In this document: positions 26,403 through 33,001 of the stretch, piece after piece
Layout of the letters: each line of letters opens with the position of its first letter
Position numbering within the stretch: position 1 is the stretch's first letter
Assembly: GCA_027030405.1 (NCBI GenBank)
Contig: JALVEZ010000101.1
Location: 1-33,001, forward strand
DNA from: Hydrogenothermaceae bacterium
GTDB taxonomy: Bacteria; Aquificota; Aquificia; Aquificales; Hydrogenothermaceae
Reading direction: 5' to 3'
Length of the DNA: 33,001 bases
Translations under genes and position numbers: made by a program
The notes under the pieces: generated by a model
Seen by the model: only the letters and a program-made list of their open reading frames with translations
Databases searched by the model: none
What the model was told of the DNA's origin: nothing

Positions 26403-26471
26403 TAACTTTTGTCAGATTAGAGGTAATAACATATATTAAAGAATGATAAATAAAAATTTGAGGTAAACAGT

Positions 26472-27857
26472 ATGAGCTTTTCACCACAGGATATAAAGTT
26501 TGATTTGGATTTAATAAAAAAATACGATAAACCTGCACCGAGATACACAAGTTATCCTCCTGCAACAGAATTTTCTGAAGATGTCACACCTGAGGATTTT
26601 AAACAAAAAATTGCAGAATCAAATCTAAGAAAGTCACCGCTTTCCCTATACTTTCATATACCTTTTTGTGAAAGTGCATGTCATTTTTGCGGCTGTAATG
26701 TTATCATCTCTCACAGGAAAGATGTCGCAGAGCCTTATTTACAGTATCTTTATAAAGAAATAGAAAATACATCTGCTCTTATTGATAAAGATAGAAAGGT
26801 TACACAGCTCCACTGGGGCGGTGGAACACCAAACTATCTCAGCAACGAACAGACAGAAGCCCTATGGAATAAGATAAATGAACATTTTGATGTGGATAAA
26901 AACGGTGAAATCTCAATAGAACTTGATCCGAGACACGTTGATAAGGAAAAAATTCATCTGTTGAGAAAATTGGGATTTAACAGGGTAAGTTTCGGTATTC
27001 AGGATTTTGATCCGAAGGTTCAGGAAGCCGTAAATAGAATTCAGCCAGAAGAGATGATTTTTAATGTTATGAAATGGCTAAGAGATGAAAATTTTGAAAG
27101 TATAAATATCGATCTTATATACGGGCTACCATACCAGACACTTGAAACATTTGAAAAAACAATAGAAAAAACAATTGAACTAAATCCAGATAGAATTGCT
27201 GTATTTAACTTTGCATATGTTCCGTGGTTAAAACCGCTACAGAAAAACATAATCGAAGAAGCACTGCCTCCTGCACATGTCAAGTTAGACATCTTAAAAA
27301 TGACAATAGAAAAGCTTACAAACGCAGGATATGTATTTATAGGAATGGATCATTTTGCTAAACCTGATGATGAACTTGCAGTGGCCCAGAGAAAAGGTGA
27401 ACTACACAGGAATTTCCAGGGGTATACCACTCAACCTGATGCAGAACTTTTCGGGTTCGGTGCAACTTCAATAAGTATGTTATACGACATCTACACACAG
27501 AATTACAAAAAGCTTAGGGATTATTACGAAGCTATAGATGAAGGAATTCTTCCTATAAATAGAGGTGTGATCCTCAATGAAGACGATATTATCAGAAGAG
27601 ATGTAATAATGAGCCTTATGTCGAACTTCCAGTTAAAGAAAAGAAAAATTGAGGAAAAACATAATATCGTTTTTGATGAATATTTTGCTGAAGAGTTGGA
27701 AATGCTAAAAGAACAAGAAAAAGACGGTCTTATCGAGATGTATCCAGACAGAATTGAGGTTACACCTGCTGGAAGATTGTTAATCAGAAATATTGCTGTT
27801 AATTTTGATATATACTCAAGAAATAAACAGGAACAAAGATTTTCAAAAGCTATCTGA
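26472..27857 (+). CDS. hemN: Oxygen-independent coproporphyrinogen III oxidase (HemN)
   Basis: This 461-residue radical-SAM enzyme decarboxylates coproporphyrinogen III to protoporphyrinogen IX for haem synthesis without oxygen. The cluster motif is C66-x3-C70-x2-C73 in [14 protein letters not shown], including the extra Cys75 typical of true Hem[12 protein letters not shown] at the N-terminus, [29 protein letters not shown] and [13 protein letters not shown] are HemN-specific, separating it from HemW. GAGG precedes the ATG. It ends at a strong terminator at 27859-27880. Confidence 0.96.
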   Translation: MSFSPQDIKFDLDLIKKYDKPAPRYTSYPPATEFSEDVTPEDFKQKIAESNLRKSPLSLYFHIPFCESACHFCGCNVIISHRKDVAEPYLQYLYKEIENTSALIDKDRKVTQLHWGGGTPNYLSNEQTEALWNKINEHFDVDKNGEISIELDPRHVDKEKIHLLRKLGFNRVSFGIQDFDPKVQEAVNRIQPEEMIFNVMKWLRDENFESINIDLIYGLPYQTLETFEKTIEKTIELNPDRIAVFNFAYVPWLKPLQKNIIEEALPPAHVKLDILKMTIEKLTNAGYVFIGMDHFAKPDDELAVAQRKGELHRNFQGYTTQPDAELFGFGATSISMLYDIYTQNYKKLRDYYEAIDEGILPINRGVILNEDDIIRRDVIMSLMSNFQLKKRKIEEKHNIVFDEYFAEELEMLKEQEKDGLIEMYPDRIEVTPAGRLLIRNIAVNFDIYSRNKQEQRFSKAI

Positions 27858-27858
27858 T

Positions 27859-27880
27859 AAAATCCCCGAAAGGGGATTTT
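27859..27880. terminator. Terminator between hemN and the convergent Cys-rich gene
   Basis: AAAATCCCC (27859-27867) pairs with GGGGATTTT (27872-27880) across a GAAA tetraloop, followed on the plus strand by GTTATTTTTTT. It is a strong intrinsic terminator for hemN and can also serve the minus-strand gene. Confidence 0.88.
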
Positions 27881-27881
27881 G

Positions 27882-28163
27882 TTATTTTTTTAATTTAGTT
27901 TTACATTCATTAAATATAAATTCACTCATTTCGTTTGCTTCATACATAGATTCAGAAAGGCATCCATACTGACAGGCTTTTAAAAACCAGTTTTTATATT
28001 TTTTATCAAACTTTAATTTGCTATATTCTTTATTCGAACAGGACTTTATTTCACCGAACTCCCTTTTTTCAAAACATACAAGAACAAAATCAGAAATATC
28101 TTTACATATTCCTGCGTATGAAAAATTAAATAAAACAAAAAGAAAGAAAATTATTTTTTTCAT
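27882..28163 (-). CDS. Small secreted six-cysteine protein, unknown
   Basis: This 93-residue protein has a Sec signal peptide (MKKIIFFLFVLFNFSYAG; the residues before the first Cys do not form a lipobox). The mature part has six cysteines (C20, C30, C42, C64, C68, C87), enough for three disulfides, and is lysine-rich. The segment KYKNWFLKACQYGC resembles DDKWFLKGCRH in the cytoplasmic helical protein at 17922-18329, perhaps a divergent TPR/Sel1-like unit. I do not recognise a family. It diverges from msrA, sharing a 106-bp region with a CRP/FNR-like palindrome. Confidence 0.65.
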   Translation of the reverse strand: MKKIIFFLFVLFNFSYAGICKDISDFVLVCFEKREFGEIKSCSNKEYSKLKFDKKYKNWFLKACQYGCLSESMYEANEMSEFIFNECKTKLKK

Positions 28164-28199
28164 AATTTAATAGATAATGAAAAGAATAAAAATTTTCAA

Positions 28200-28215
28200 T
28201 GTGATTTAAATTACA
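28200..28215. promoter_or_regulatory. CRP/FNR-family-like operator upstream of msrA
   Basis: TGTGATTTAAATTACA is a 16-bp near-perfect palindrome, one base from the CRP pattern TGTGA-N6-TCACA. If TATATT (28237-28242) is the msrA -10, the start falls near 28249 and the site is centred about 41.5 bp upstream, the usual class II activator position. No regulator gene is nearby. Confidence 0.4.
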
Positions 28216-28269
28216 GAATTAAGGAAAATTAGTCTATATATTGAAATAAAAATTTATGAGGAAGTTAAT

Positions 28270-28878
28270 ATGAAAAAAATTTTCAGTATTATATTGTTAA
28301 TGACAGTATTAATAATATCAGGTGGTAAAAGTATGGAAAAAAATTATGAAAAAGCAACATTTGCAGGTGGATGTTTCTGGTGTATTGAAGAGATATTTGA
28401 ACAGATTCCAGGTGTAAAAGAAGCCATCTCTGGATATACAGGAGGATTTGTGGAAAATCCAACCTATGAACAGGTATGCTCTGGAACAACGGGACATAGA
28501 GAGGCCGTTCAGGTAATATATGACCCTTCCAAAGTAAGATATGAAGACCTACTAAAAGTTTTCTTTGCCAATATAGATCCAACCGATGAAGGTGGACAGT
28601 TTGCAGATAGAGGATCACAATACAAAACTGCCGTGTATTATCACAATGAACAGCAAAAAAAGATTGCTGAAGAATATATTCAGAAGTTAAACAAATCAGG
28701 ACTGTTTTCAAAACCAGTAGTTACGGAAGTTTTACCTGCACAAAAATTTTATCCTGCAGAAGAATACCATCAAGGTTATTATAAAAAGAATCCTCAACAC
28801 TACTATTTATATAAAGAAGGTTCAGGAAGAAAAAGATGGTCTGAAATATTTGGTAAAAAAATAAGAAGAATAAACTAA
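28270..28878 (+). CDS. msrA: Peptide methionine sulfoxide reductase MsrA, exported form
   Basis: This 202-residue reductase repairs methionine-S-sulfoxide in proteins. The active site is GGCFWCIEEIFEQIPGV; GYTGGFVENPTYEQVCSGTTGHREAVQV, DRGSQYKTAVYY and FYPAEEYHQGYY are the MsrA blocks. A hydrophobic N-terminus (MKKIFSIILLMTVLIISGG) suggests export to the periplasm, unlike the common cytosolic form. ATG at 28270 is preferred over an internal ATG at 28333 because GAGGAAG precedes it. It is followed 11 nt later by the methyltransferase gene, probably in one operon. Confidence 0.95.
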   Translation: MKKIFSIILLMTVLIISGGKSMEKNYEKATFAGGCFWCIEEIFEQIPGVKEAISGYTGGFVENPTYEQVCSGTTGHREAVQVIYDPSKVRYEDLLKVFFANIDPTDEGGQFADRGSQYKTAVYYHNEQQKKIAEEYIQKLNKSGLFSKPVVTEVLPAQKFYPAEEYHQGYYKKNPQHYYLYKEGSGRKRWSEIFGKKIRRIN

Positions 28879-28889
28879 AAGAGGAAAAG

Positions 28890-29510
28890 ATGGAAATAGC
28901 AAAAAGATTTGATGAAGCATCTAAAACATATGACACACCAGACAAAATAGAAAGGGCAAAAAAAACAGTAAAAATCCTACTTGATAAACTTCCAGTGAAC
29001 AAAGAGTGGAAAGTTTTAGATTTTGGAACAGGAACTGGGACAATACCTGTTGAACTTTCATCTTTTGTTAAACATATAGTCGGAATCGATTTATCAAAAG
29101 GTATGTTAGAAGTATTTAAGCAGAAAATAAAAGAAAAAGATTTAAAAAATATAACCATAAAACAGCAGGATATCTTCAAAGAAGATTTAGAGCAAAAGGA
29201 TTTTGATCTGATCATAACATCGATGACATTTCATCATATTGAAAACATTAAATCTGCCTTAGAAAAACTGAAAAAATATTTAAAAGAAGAAGGATATATT
29301 GTAATAATAGATCTGGATAAAGAAGATGGAACGTTCCATTCTTCAAATTTAGATGTAAAGCATTTCGGATTTTCTAAAGAAGAGATAGATAAATTTTTTA
29401 AAGAATCAGGATTGGATACGATTTTAATTGAAAATTTTGATTCTATAAAAAAAGAAAGAAACGGAAAGGAAAGAGACTATCCTCTTTTTATTGCCATAGC
29501 AAAGAAATGA
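28890..29510 (+). CDS. Class I SAM-dependent methyltransferase
   Basis: This 206-residue protein has motif I VLDFGTGTGTIPVEL, motif II GIDLSKGML, motif III (QQDIF, DLIITSMTFHHIEN) and a C-terminal strand, i.e. the UbiE/methyltransferase-11/25 type used on small molecules. The substrate is unknown; quinone or thiol methylation is possible but unsupported. AGAGG precedes the ATG. It lies between msrA and the periplasmic protein gene, overlapping the latter by 4 nt (ATGA). Confidence 0.85.
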   Translation: MEIAKRFDEASKTYDTPDKIERAKKTVKILLDKLPVNKEWKVLDFGTGTGTIPVELSSFVKHIVGIDLSKGMLEVFKQKIKEKDLKNITIKQQDIFKEDLEQKDFDLIITSMTFHHIENIKSALEKLKKYLKEEGYIVIIDLDKEDGTFHSSNLDVKHFGFSKEEIDKFFKESGLDTILIENFDSIKKERNGKERDYPLFIAIAKK

Positions 29511-30196
29511 TAAAAAAATTTTTAATTTTATTCTTATTCTTAAGTTCTTCAGTTTTTTCCTCAGATTTTTCAGGGGAGTATGAAGGGAAGATAGATAACA
29601 TGAAATCCTCTCTGATCATTAATCAGATCAATGACTTTATAACTGGAGAATTGATAACTCAAGGATACCATTACCAGATACACGGAAAAGTTGTGAATAA
29701 GAAAGAGATTAAAGGGGTTATTAACGATGCCATTACAAAGGTAAAAGTAGAATTTACAGGAAAACTACAGGATAAAAATTTGCATTTTCATTTTGGAAAT
29801 AAAAGCTATACATTCCAGAAAGTTAAAAATATAAAGCCAATAAAAATAAAAATAAAAAAAACATTAGACAAAAAAATTATCGGAAAATGGACGAGGGCAG
29901 AAATCAGTGCAGGAAATCAAGAAAATATCTTAAAACTTCCAATTGTTCTAAATCTTAAACAAAGCGGGGATTTTGTTTTTAAAGATAGATACATAACACG
30001 AACAGGGGAAATCAGAACAATTTTTTCAAAAAAAGGAAATTACTATACAGGTCAATGGCAGGCAATCGATAACATACTATACATAAAAGTAATAGACGGA
30101 TACAGATGGGAACCTGTCGGAAAATATAAATTGATAAATAAAAAACTTTTTTTAACTTTACCAGATGGAAGTCTCGAAACATGGATTAAAAATTGA
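29507..30196 (+). CDS. Predicted periplasmic beta-rich protein, unknown
   Basis: This 229-residue protein has a Sec signal peptide (MIKKFLILFLFLSSSVFSS, cleavage before DFSGEYEG). The mature part is rich in beta-strand patterns and lysine and shows two lipocalin-like openings: FSGEYEGKIDNMKSSLIINQ near the start and IIGKWTRAEI at about residue 124, each followed by antiparallel strands. No cysteine or lipobox is present. I do not recognise a family. Its ATG overlaps the methyltransferase stop, so it belongs to the msrA-methyltransferase unit. Confidence 0.65.
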   Translation: MIKKFLILFLFLSSSVFSSDFSGEYEGKIDNMKSSLIINQINDFITGELITQGYHYQIHGKVVNKKEIKGVINDAITKVKVEFTGKLQDKNLHFHFGNKSYTFQKVKNIKPIKIKIKKTLDKKIIGKWTRAEISAGNQENILKLPIVLNLKQSGDFVFKDRYITRTGEIRTIFSKKGNYYTGQWQAIDNILYIKVIDGYRWEPVGKYKLINKKLFLTLPDGSLETWIKN

Positions 30197-30279
30197 ATCA
30201 TTTATGTTTCTTATGAATATCAAATATATTAAAATATTAAACAATTCTAATTTAAAACCAAACTGAAGGAGGTATTTGC

Positions 30280-31044
30280 ATGTCAGAAAAGAAATGGAGA
30301 ACCGCAATCAGTACACACATAGGACACGAAGCGTATGTAAGAGGTTATAACCTTACAGATTTAGTAGGAAGAATATCTTTTCCTGAAGCTATCTATCTTG
30401 TTTTAAAAGGCGAATTACCTACAGAAAAAGAAGCAAAAATGTTAGATGCTATTTTCGTATCAGTAATTGAACACTCTATCGCACCACCATCTGTAATAGC
30501 TGCAAGAGCAGTTGCAAGTGGTGGAAACTCATTAAACGTAGGTGTTGGAGCTGGTGTTTTAGCATTCGGTGAGGCTCACGGAGGAGCTTTAGAGGGTTCT
30601 ATGAAATTCTTCCAGGAAAATGCTGATAAAGATCCTAAAGAAGTTGCTAAATGGGCAGTTGAAAACAAAATAAGAATACCTGGATACGGACACAGATATT
30701 ACAAAGAATACGATCCAAGAACAAAAAGAATGATGGATATGGCAAAAGAGATAGGATTTTATGGAAAATACTGTGATTTTGCATTAAAACTTGAAGATGC
30801 AATTGCAGAACTAAAAGGAAAAAGACTTATTTTAAACGTTGACGGAGCAATTGCAGCAATTGCTTCAGAAATGGGATTCGACTGGAGACTTGGAAAAGGA
30901 TTCTTCATTATCGGTAGAGTTCCAGGGCTTGTGGCTCACGTTTATGAAGAATTAACAACGGAAAAACCATTTGCAAAAAGACTTGATGAAGAAAAAGAAG
31001 TTGAATATTTAGGGCCTGAACCAAGAGAACTTCCTGAAAGATAA
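30280..31044 (+). CDS. Citryl-CoA lyase (citrate-synthase-like, reductive TCA cycle)
   Basis: This 254-residue member of the citrate synthase family is much shorter than citrate synthase (about 370-430 aa) and matches in size the stand-alone citryl-CoA lyase of Hydrogenobacter, which splits citryl-CoA into acetyl-CoA and oxaloacetate. The citrate-synthase triad is present: H100 in EAHGGALEG, H138 in PGYGHRYYKEYDPR and D188 in LNVDGAIAA. The same domain forms the C-terminus of ATP-citrate lyase. AAGGAGG precedes the ATG. It is monocistronic and ends in a hairpin. A role in acetyl-CoA release during CO2 fixation is the best inference. Confidence 0.85.
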   Translation: MSEKKWRTAISTHIGHEAYVRGYNLTDLVGRISFPEAIYLVLKGELPTEKEAKMLDAIFVSVIEHSIAPPSVIAARAVASGGNSLNVGVGAGVLAFGEAHGGALEGSMKFFQENADKDPKEVAKWAVENKIRIPGYGHRYYKEYDPRTKRMMDMAKEIGFYGKYCDFALKLEDAIAELKGKRLILNVDGAIAAIASEMGFDWRLGKGFFIIGRVPGLVAHVYEELTTEKPFAKRLDEEKEVEYLGPEPRELPER

Positions 31045-31050
31045 AAATTA

Positions 31051-31074
31051 AGTGGGGCTTTACCAAGCCCCACT
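31051..31074 (+). terminator. Terminator of the citryl-CoA lyase gene
   Basis: AGTGGGGCTT (31051-31060) pairs perfectly with AAGCCCCACT (31065-31074) across the loop TACC. The downstream tract TGTTATAAATTTT is only moderately T-rich. Confidence 0.8.
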
Positions 31075-31141
31075 TGTTATAAATTTTCAAAATCCTATCT
31101 TTATTTCCGAAGAGGAATTAAAATCATTTCAAAGGATTGCT

Positions 31142-33001
31142 TTGTTTAAAGAAAAATTATTTGCTACTTCTGGAAGAAGAAATTTTTTTATACTGCTTGT
31201 TGTAACTATCATCTTTGTTATTGGTAATTATTATATTCTTCAAAAGCTAACAAAAGAAGAAGGATTTTTTAATCCTTATATCTTTCTTATCATTTTAAAT
31301 ATTGACGTAGTTTTTTTACTGACCATTTTAGCCGTATCCCTGAGACATTTTATTAAACTTTTTTTCGAAGGGGAAAAAGCCCAGGGAAAACTCAGGAAAA
31401 AGTTATCGCTCATTTTGATATCTATGGTTGTTATTCCTTCGATGATTTTATCTATTGCATCTATCAGTATTCTTTCTGATGCAACAAAAGTGTGGTTCAG
31501 TGGAAAGGTAGAAACTGCCCTTGAACGTTCAAAAGAGATAATACAGAAAACAGTAAAAGATTACGCATATGAGATATCAAAAATCGCAAATCTTATAGCA
31601 GATAAAAAACTTACACCAAAAGAAGCCATACGGTATTTTGACTTAGAAGCTGTTATTATAGTAAAAGGTAGCAAAAAAGAGATCTATGGAAGATTGCATC
31701 TTCCTTTGGAATGGACGGTTCCTAAAGAACGATTCAAGATTTATACATATAAAGGTATTCCCTTTATCCGTGTATATAAAATCATAAGAAATGAAAAAAT
31801 TGTAATTGATAAACGTCTCCCAGAATTTTTATACAAAAATCAGACTGAAATCAAATTTATATCTGATATTTACTCTGAATTTAAAAAGTATAGAAGTCCT
31901 GTCAGAATAGGATATATCCTTACAATGCTCACAATCACAATGTTTGTTATATTTGCTGCCATCTGGTTCAGTCAATATATAGTTAGAAATCTAACTTCTC
32001 CTATAGAAAAGCTGGCTGAGGCTGCCAAAAGGCTGGCTTCTGGAGATTTAGATGTAAAAGTCGATGCCAAAGGAAAATATGAAATAGGCATACTGATCGA
32101 TGAATTTAACCATATGACTCAGGAACTTAAAAATTTATATTTTGAGATAGAAAAAAGAAATAAAGAGCTGAAATATAAAAACGAGTACCTTGAAGCAATC
32201 CTTGAAAATGCACGGACAGGAGTAATCTACTCAGATAGATTAGGTCATGTTGAAAAGATAAACAAAGCCGCCATAAATATTTTGGAAATAGATCCTGAAG
32301 AGATTTTAGGTAAAGATATAGAAGATGTTTTAAGAATGTTAAATATTGATATAAACAAACTGAATGAAGAACAGACTATCCAGTATAAAGACAAAATACT
32401 TATACTGAAACTTACAAAAATTGCCAACACGTATAAAGGATATGTTTTAGTGTTTGATGATATTACGGATATTGTGCAGGCTCAAAAGATTCTTGCATGG
32501 AAAGAGATAGCCCAGAGAATAGCCCACGAAATAAAGAATCCGTTAACACCTATAAAACTATCGGCAGAAAGGATTTTAAGACAGTATGAAAAAGGTAATC
32601 CGAATTTTAAAGAAATTTTAGAAAAATCTGTTGATGTGATAATAAAAGAAGTAAACCATTTATCAAATTTAGTTAAGGAGTTCGGTCAGTTTGCTTCTGC
32701 TTCGTCTAAAATAAACAGAGAAAATATTAATCTATCCCAGCTTTTTAAAGAATTAAAAGAAGGATATGAAACGGAAAATTTCCACATAGAGCTTAATATT
32801 CAGGATGATGTGGAAATTATAGGAGATAGAAAACTACTGAAGCAGGCATTTTCCAACATTATCCAAAATGCGTATGAAGCTACAGAAGGTTTAGAAAATA
32901 GAAAACTTCAGATCAATATCAATAAAAAAGATGGAAAAGTTGTTATCACATTCCATGATAATGGAAAAGGGATAAACAAAGAAGATAGCGACAAAATATT
33001 T
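31142..33001 (+). CDS. NtrY-like membrane sensor histidine kinase, 3'-truncated by window
   Basis: The 620 visible residues show four hydrophobic segments (about residues 10-30, 44-66, 88-110 and 258-283), with a sensory domain between the last two. A HAMP domain follows (LTSPIEKLAEAAKRLASGDLDVKV), then a PAS domain (LEAILENARTGVIYSDRLGHV), HisKA (WKEIAQRIAHEIKNPLTPIKLSAERI, phospho-His at about H462) and the start of the ATPase domain (N box SNIIQNAYEATEG, G1 box FHDNGKGI). This order fits NtrY/AtoS-type kinases that usually pair with sigma-54 activators. The start is probably TTG at 31142, with AGGA five bases upstream. The ligand is unknown and the partner regulator lies beyond the window. 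Confidence 0.9.
   Translation, partial: MFKEKLFATSGRRNFFILLVVTIIFVIGNYYILQKLTKEEGFFNPYIFLIILNIDVVFLLTILAVSLRHFIKLFFEGEKAQGKLRKKLSLILISMVVIPSMILSIASISILSDATKVWFSGKVETALERSKEIIQKTVKDYAYEISKIANLIADKKLTPKEAIRYFDLEAVIIVKGSKKEIYGRLHLPLEWTVPKERFKIYTYKGIPFIRVYKIIRNEKIVIDKRLPEFLYKNQTEIKFISDIYSEFKKYRSPVRIGYILTMLTITMFVIFAAIWFSQYIVRNLTSPIEKLAEAAKRLASGDLDVKVDAKGKYEIGILIDEFNHMTQELKNLYFEIEKRNKELKYKNEYLEAILENARTGVIYSDRLGHVEKINKAAINILEIDPEEILGKDIEDVLRMLNIDINKLNEEQTIQYKDKILILKLTKIANTYKGYVLVFDDITDIVQAQKILAWKEIAQRIAHEIKNPLTPIKLSAERILRQYEKGNPNFKEILEKSVDVIIKEVNHLSNLVKEFGQFASASSKINRENINLSQLFKELKEGYETENFHIELNIQDDVEIIGDRKLLKQAFSNIIQNAYEATEGLENRKLQININKKDGKVVITFHDNGKGINKEDSDKIF

Noticed and set aside
28289-29215. Long minus-strand frames (140 and 164 codons) opposite msrA and the methyltransferase gene
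   Set aside because: They run antisense to two clear families. Composition (Leu, Phe, Ser and Ile runs) is typical of mirror frames, with no ribosome-binding sites or domains.

Overview
The window is AT-rich, tightly packed bacterial chromosome from what looks like a thermophilic, autotrophic, diderm member of the Aquificota, most likely Hydrogenothermaceae (Sulfurihydrogenibium/Persephonella type). This placement is inferred from low GC, lysine/glutamate/isoleucine-rich proteins, scattered biosynthetic genes (his, trp, pur, arg and nad genes mixed with unrelated ones), a stand-alone citryl-CoA-lyase-like protein of the reductive TCA cycle, an LptE-type outer-membrane lipoprotein and a sigma-28-driven flagellin. 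I could not run a search to confirm it. No phage, transposase, CRISPR array or defence island is visible. One gene remnant lies near 17.3 kb.

Layout. 1-1.9 kb: the 3' part of an M1-peptidase-like/ChaN/PDZ fusion, converging on a lone flagellin gene with a near-perfect sigma-28 promoter (1.9-2.8 kb), then a Fur-family regulator. 3.4-6.0 kb: minus-strand cluster purT-trpA-hisH. 6.0-8.3 kb: a CDF metal-efflux gene diverging from a Kazal-like lipoprotein gene coupled to an RluD-type pseudouridine synthase gene. 8.27-8.5 kb: a strong promoter, tRNA-Val and tRNA-Asp. 8.5-10.4 kb: an IclR-type regulator overlapping dapE, which converges on a degenerate PilT-like gene. 11.3-17.3 kb: gapA divergent from an AbiEii-like NTase gene, mtnA, yvcK, nadB and infC. 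The infC start codon is AUU. 17.3-20.2 kb: a paralogous gene remnant, two tiny membrane proteins, a small helical protein, a dual-specificity phosphatase and gltX. 20.3-25.1 kb: hisD converging on the operon rsmD-coaD-lptE-holA-ruvB. 25.2-27.9 kb: argG and a hemN-type oxidase. 27.9-30.2 kb: a Cys-rich exported protein, an exported MsrA, a methyltransferase and a periplasmic protein. 30.3-33.0 kb: citryl-CoA lyase, then an NtrY-like sensor kinase cut by the window edge.

The genes are mostly housekeeping and biosynthetic, arranged in short operons with 1-14 bp overlaps. At least six genes appear to use UUG starts and one uses AUU. The most unusual contents are the PilT-family protein whose Walker A, Asp box, Walker B glutamate and His box are all lost, the M1-ChaN-PDZ fusion, the gene remnant with a perfect 23-bp repeat of its intact paralog, and the Kazal-like lipoprotein that has lost what looks like one whole disulfide pair.
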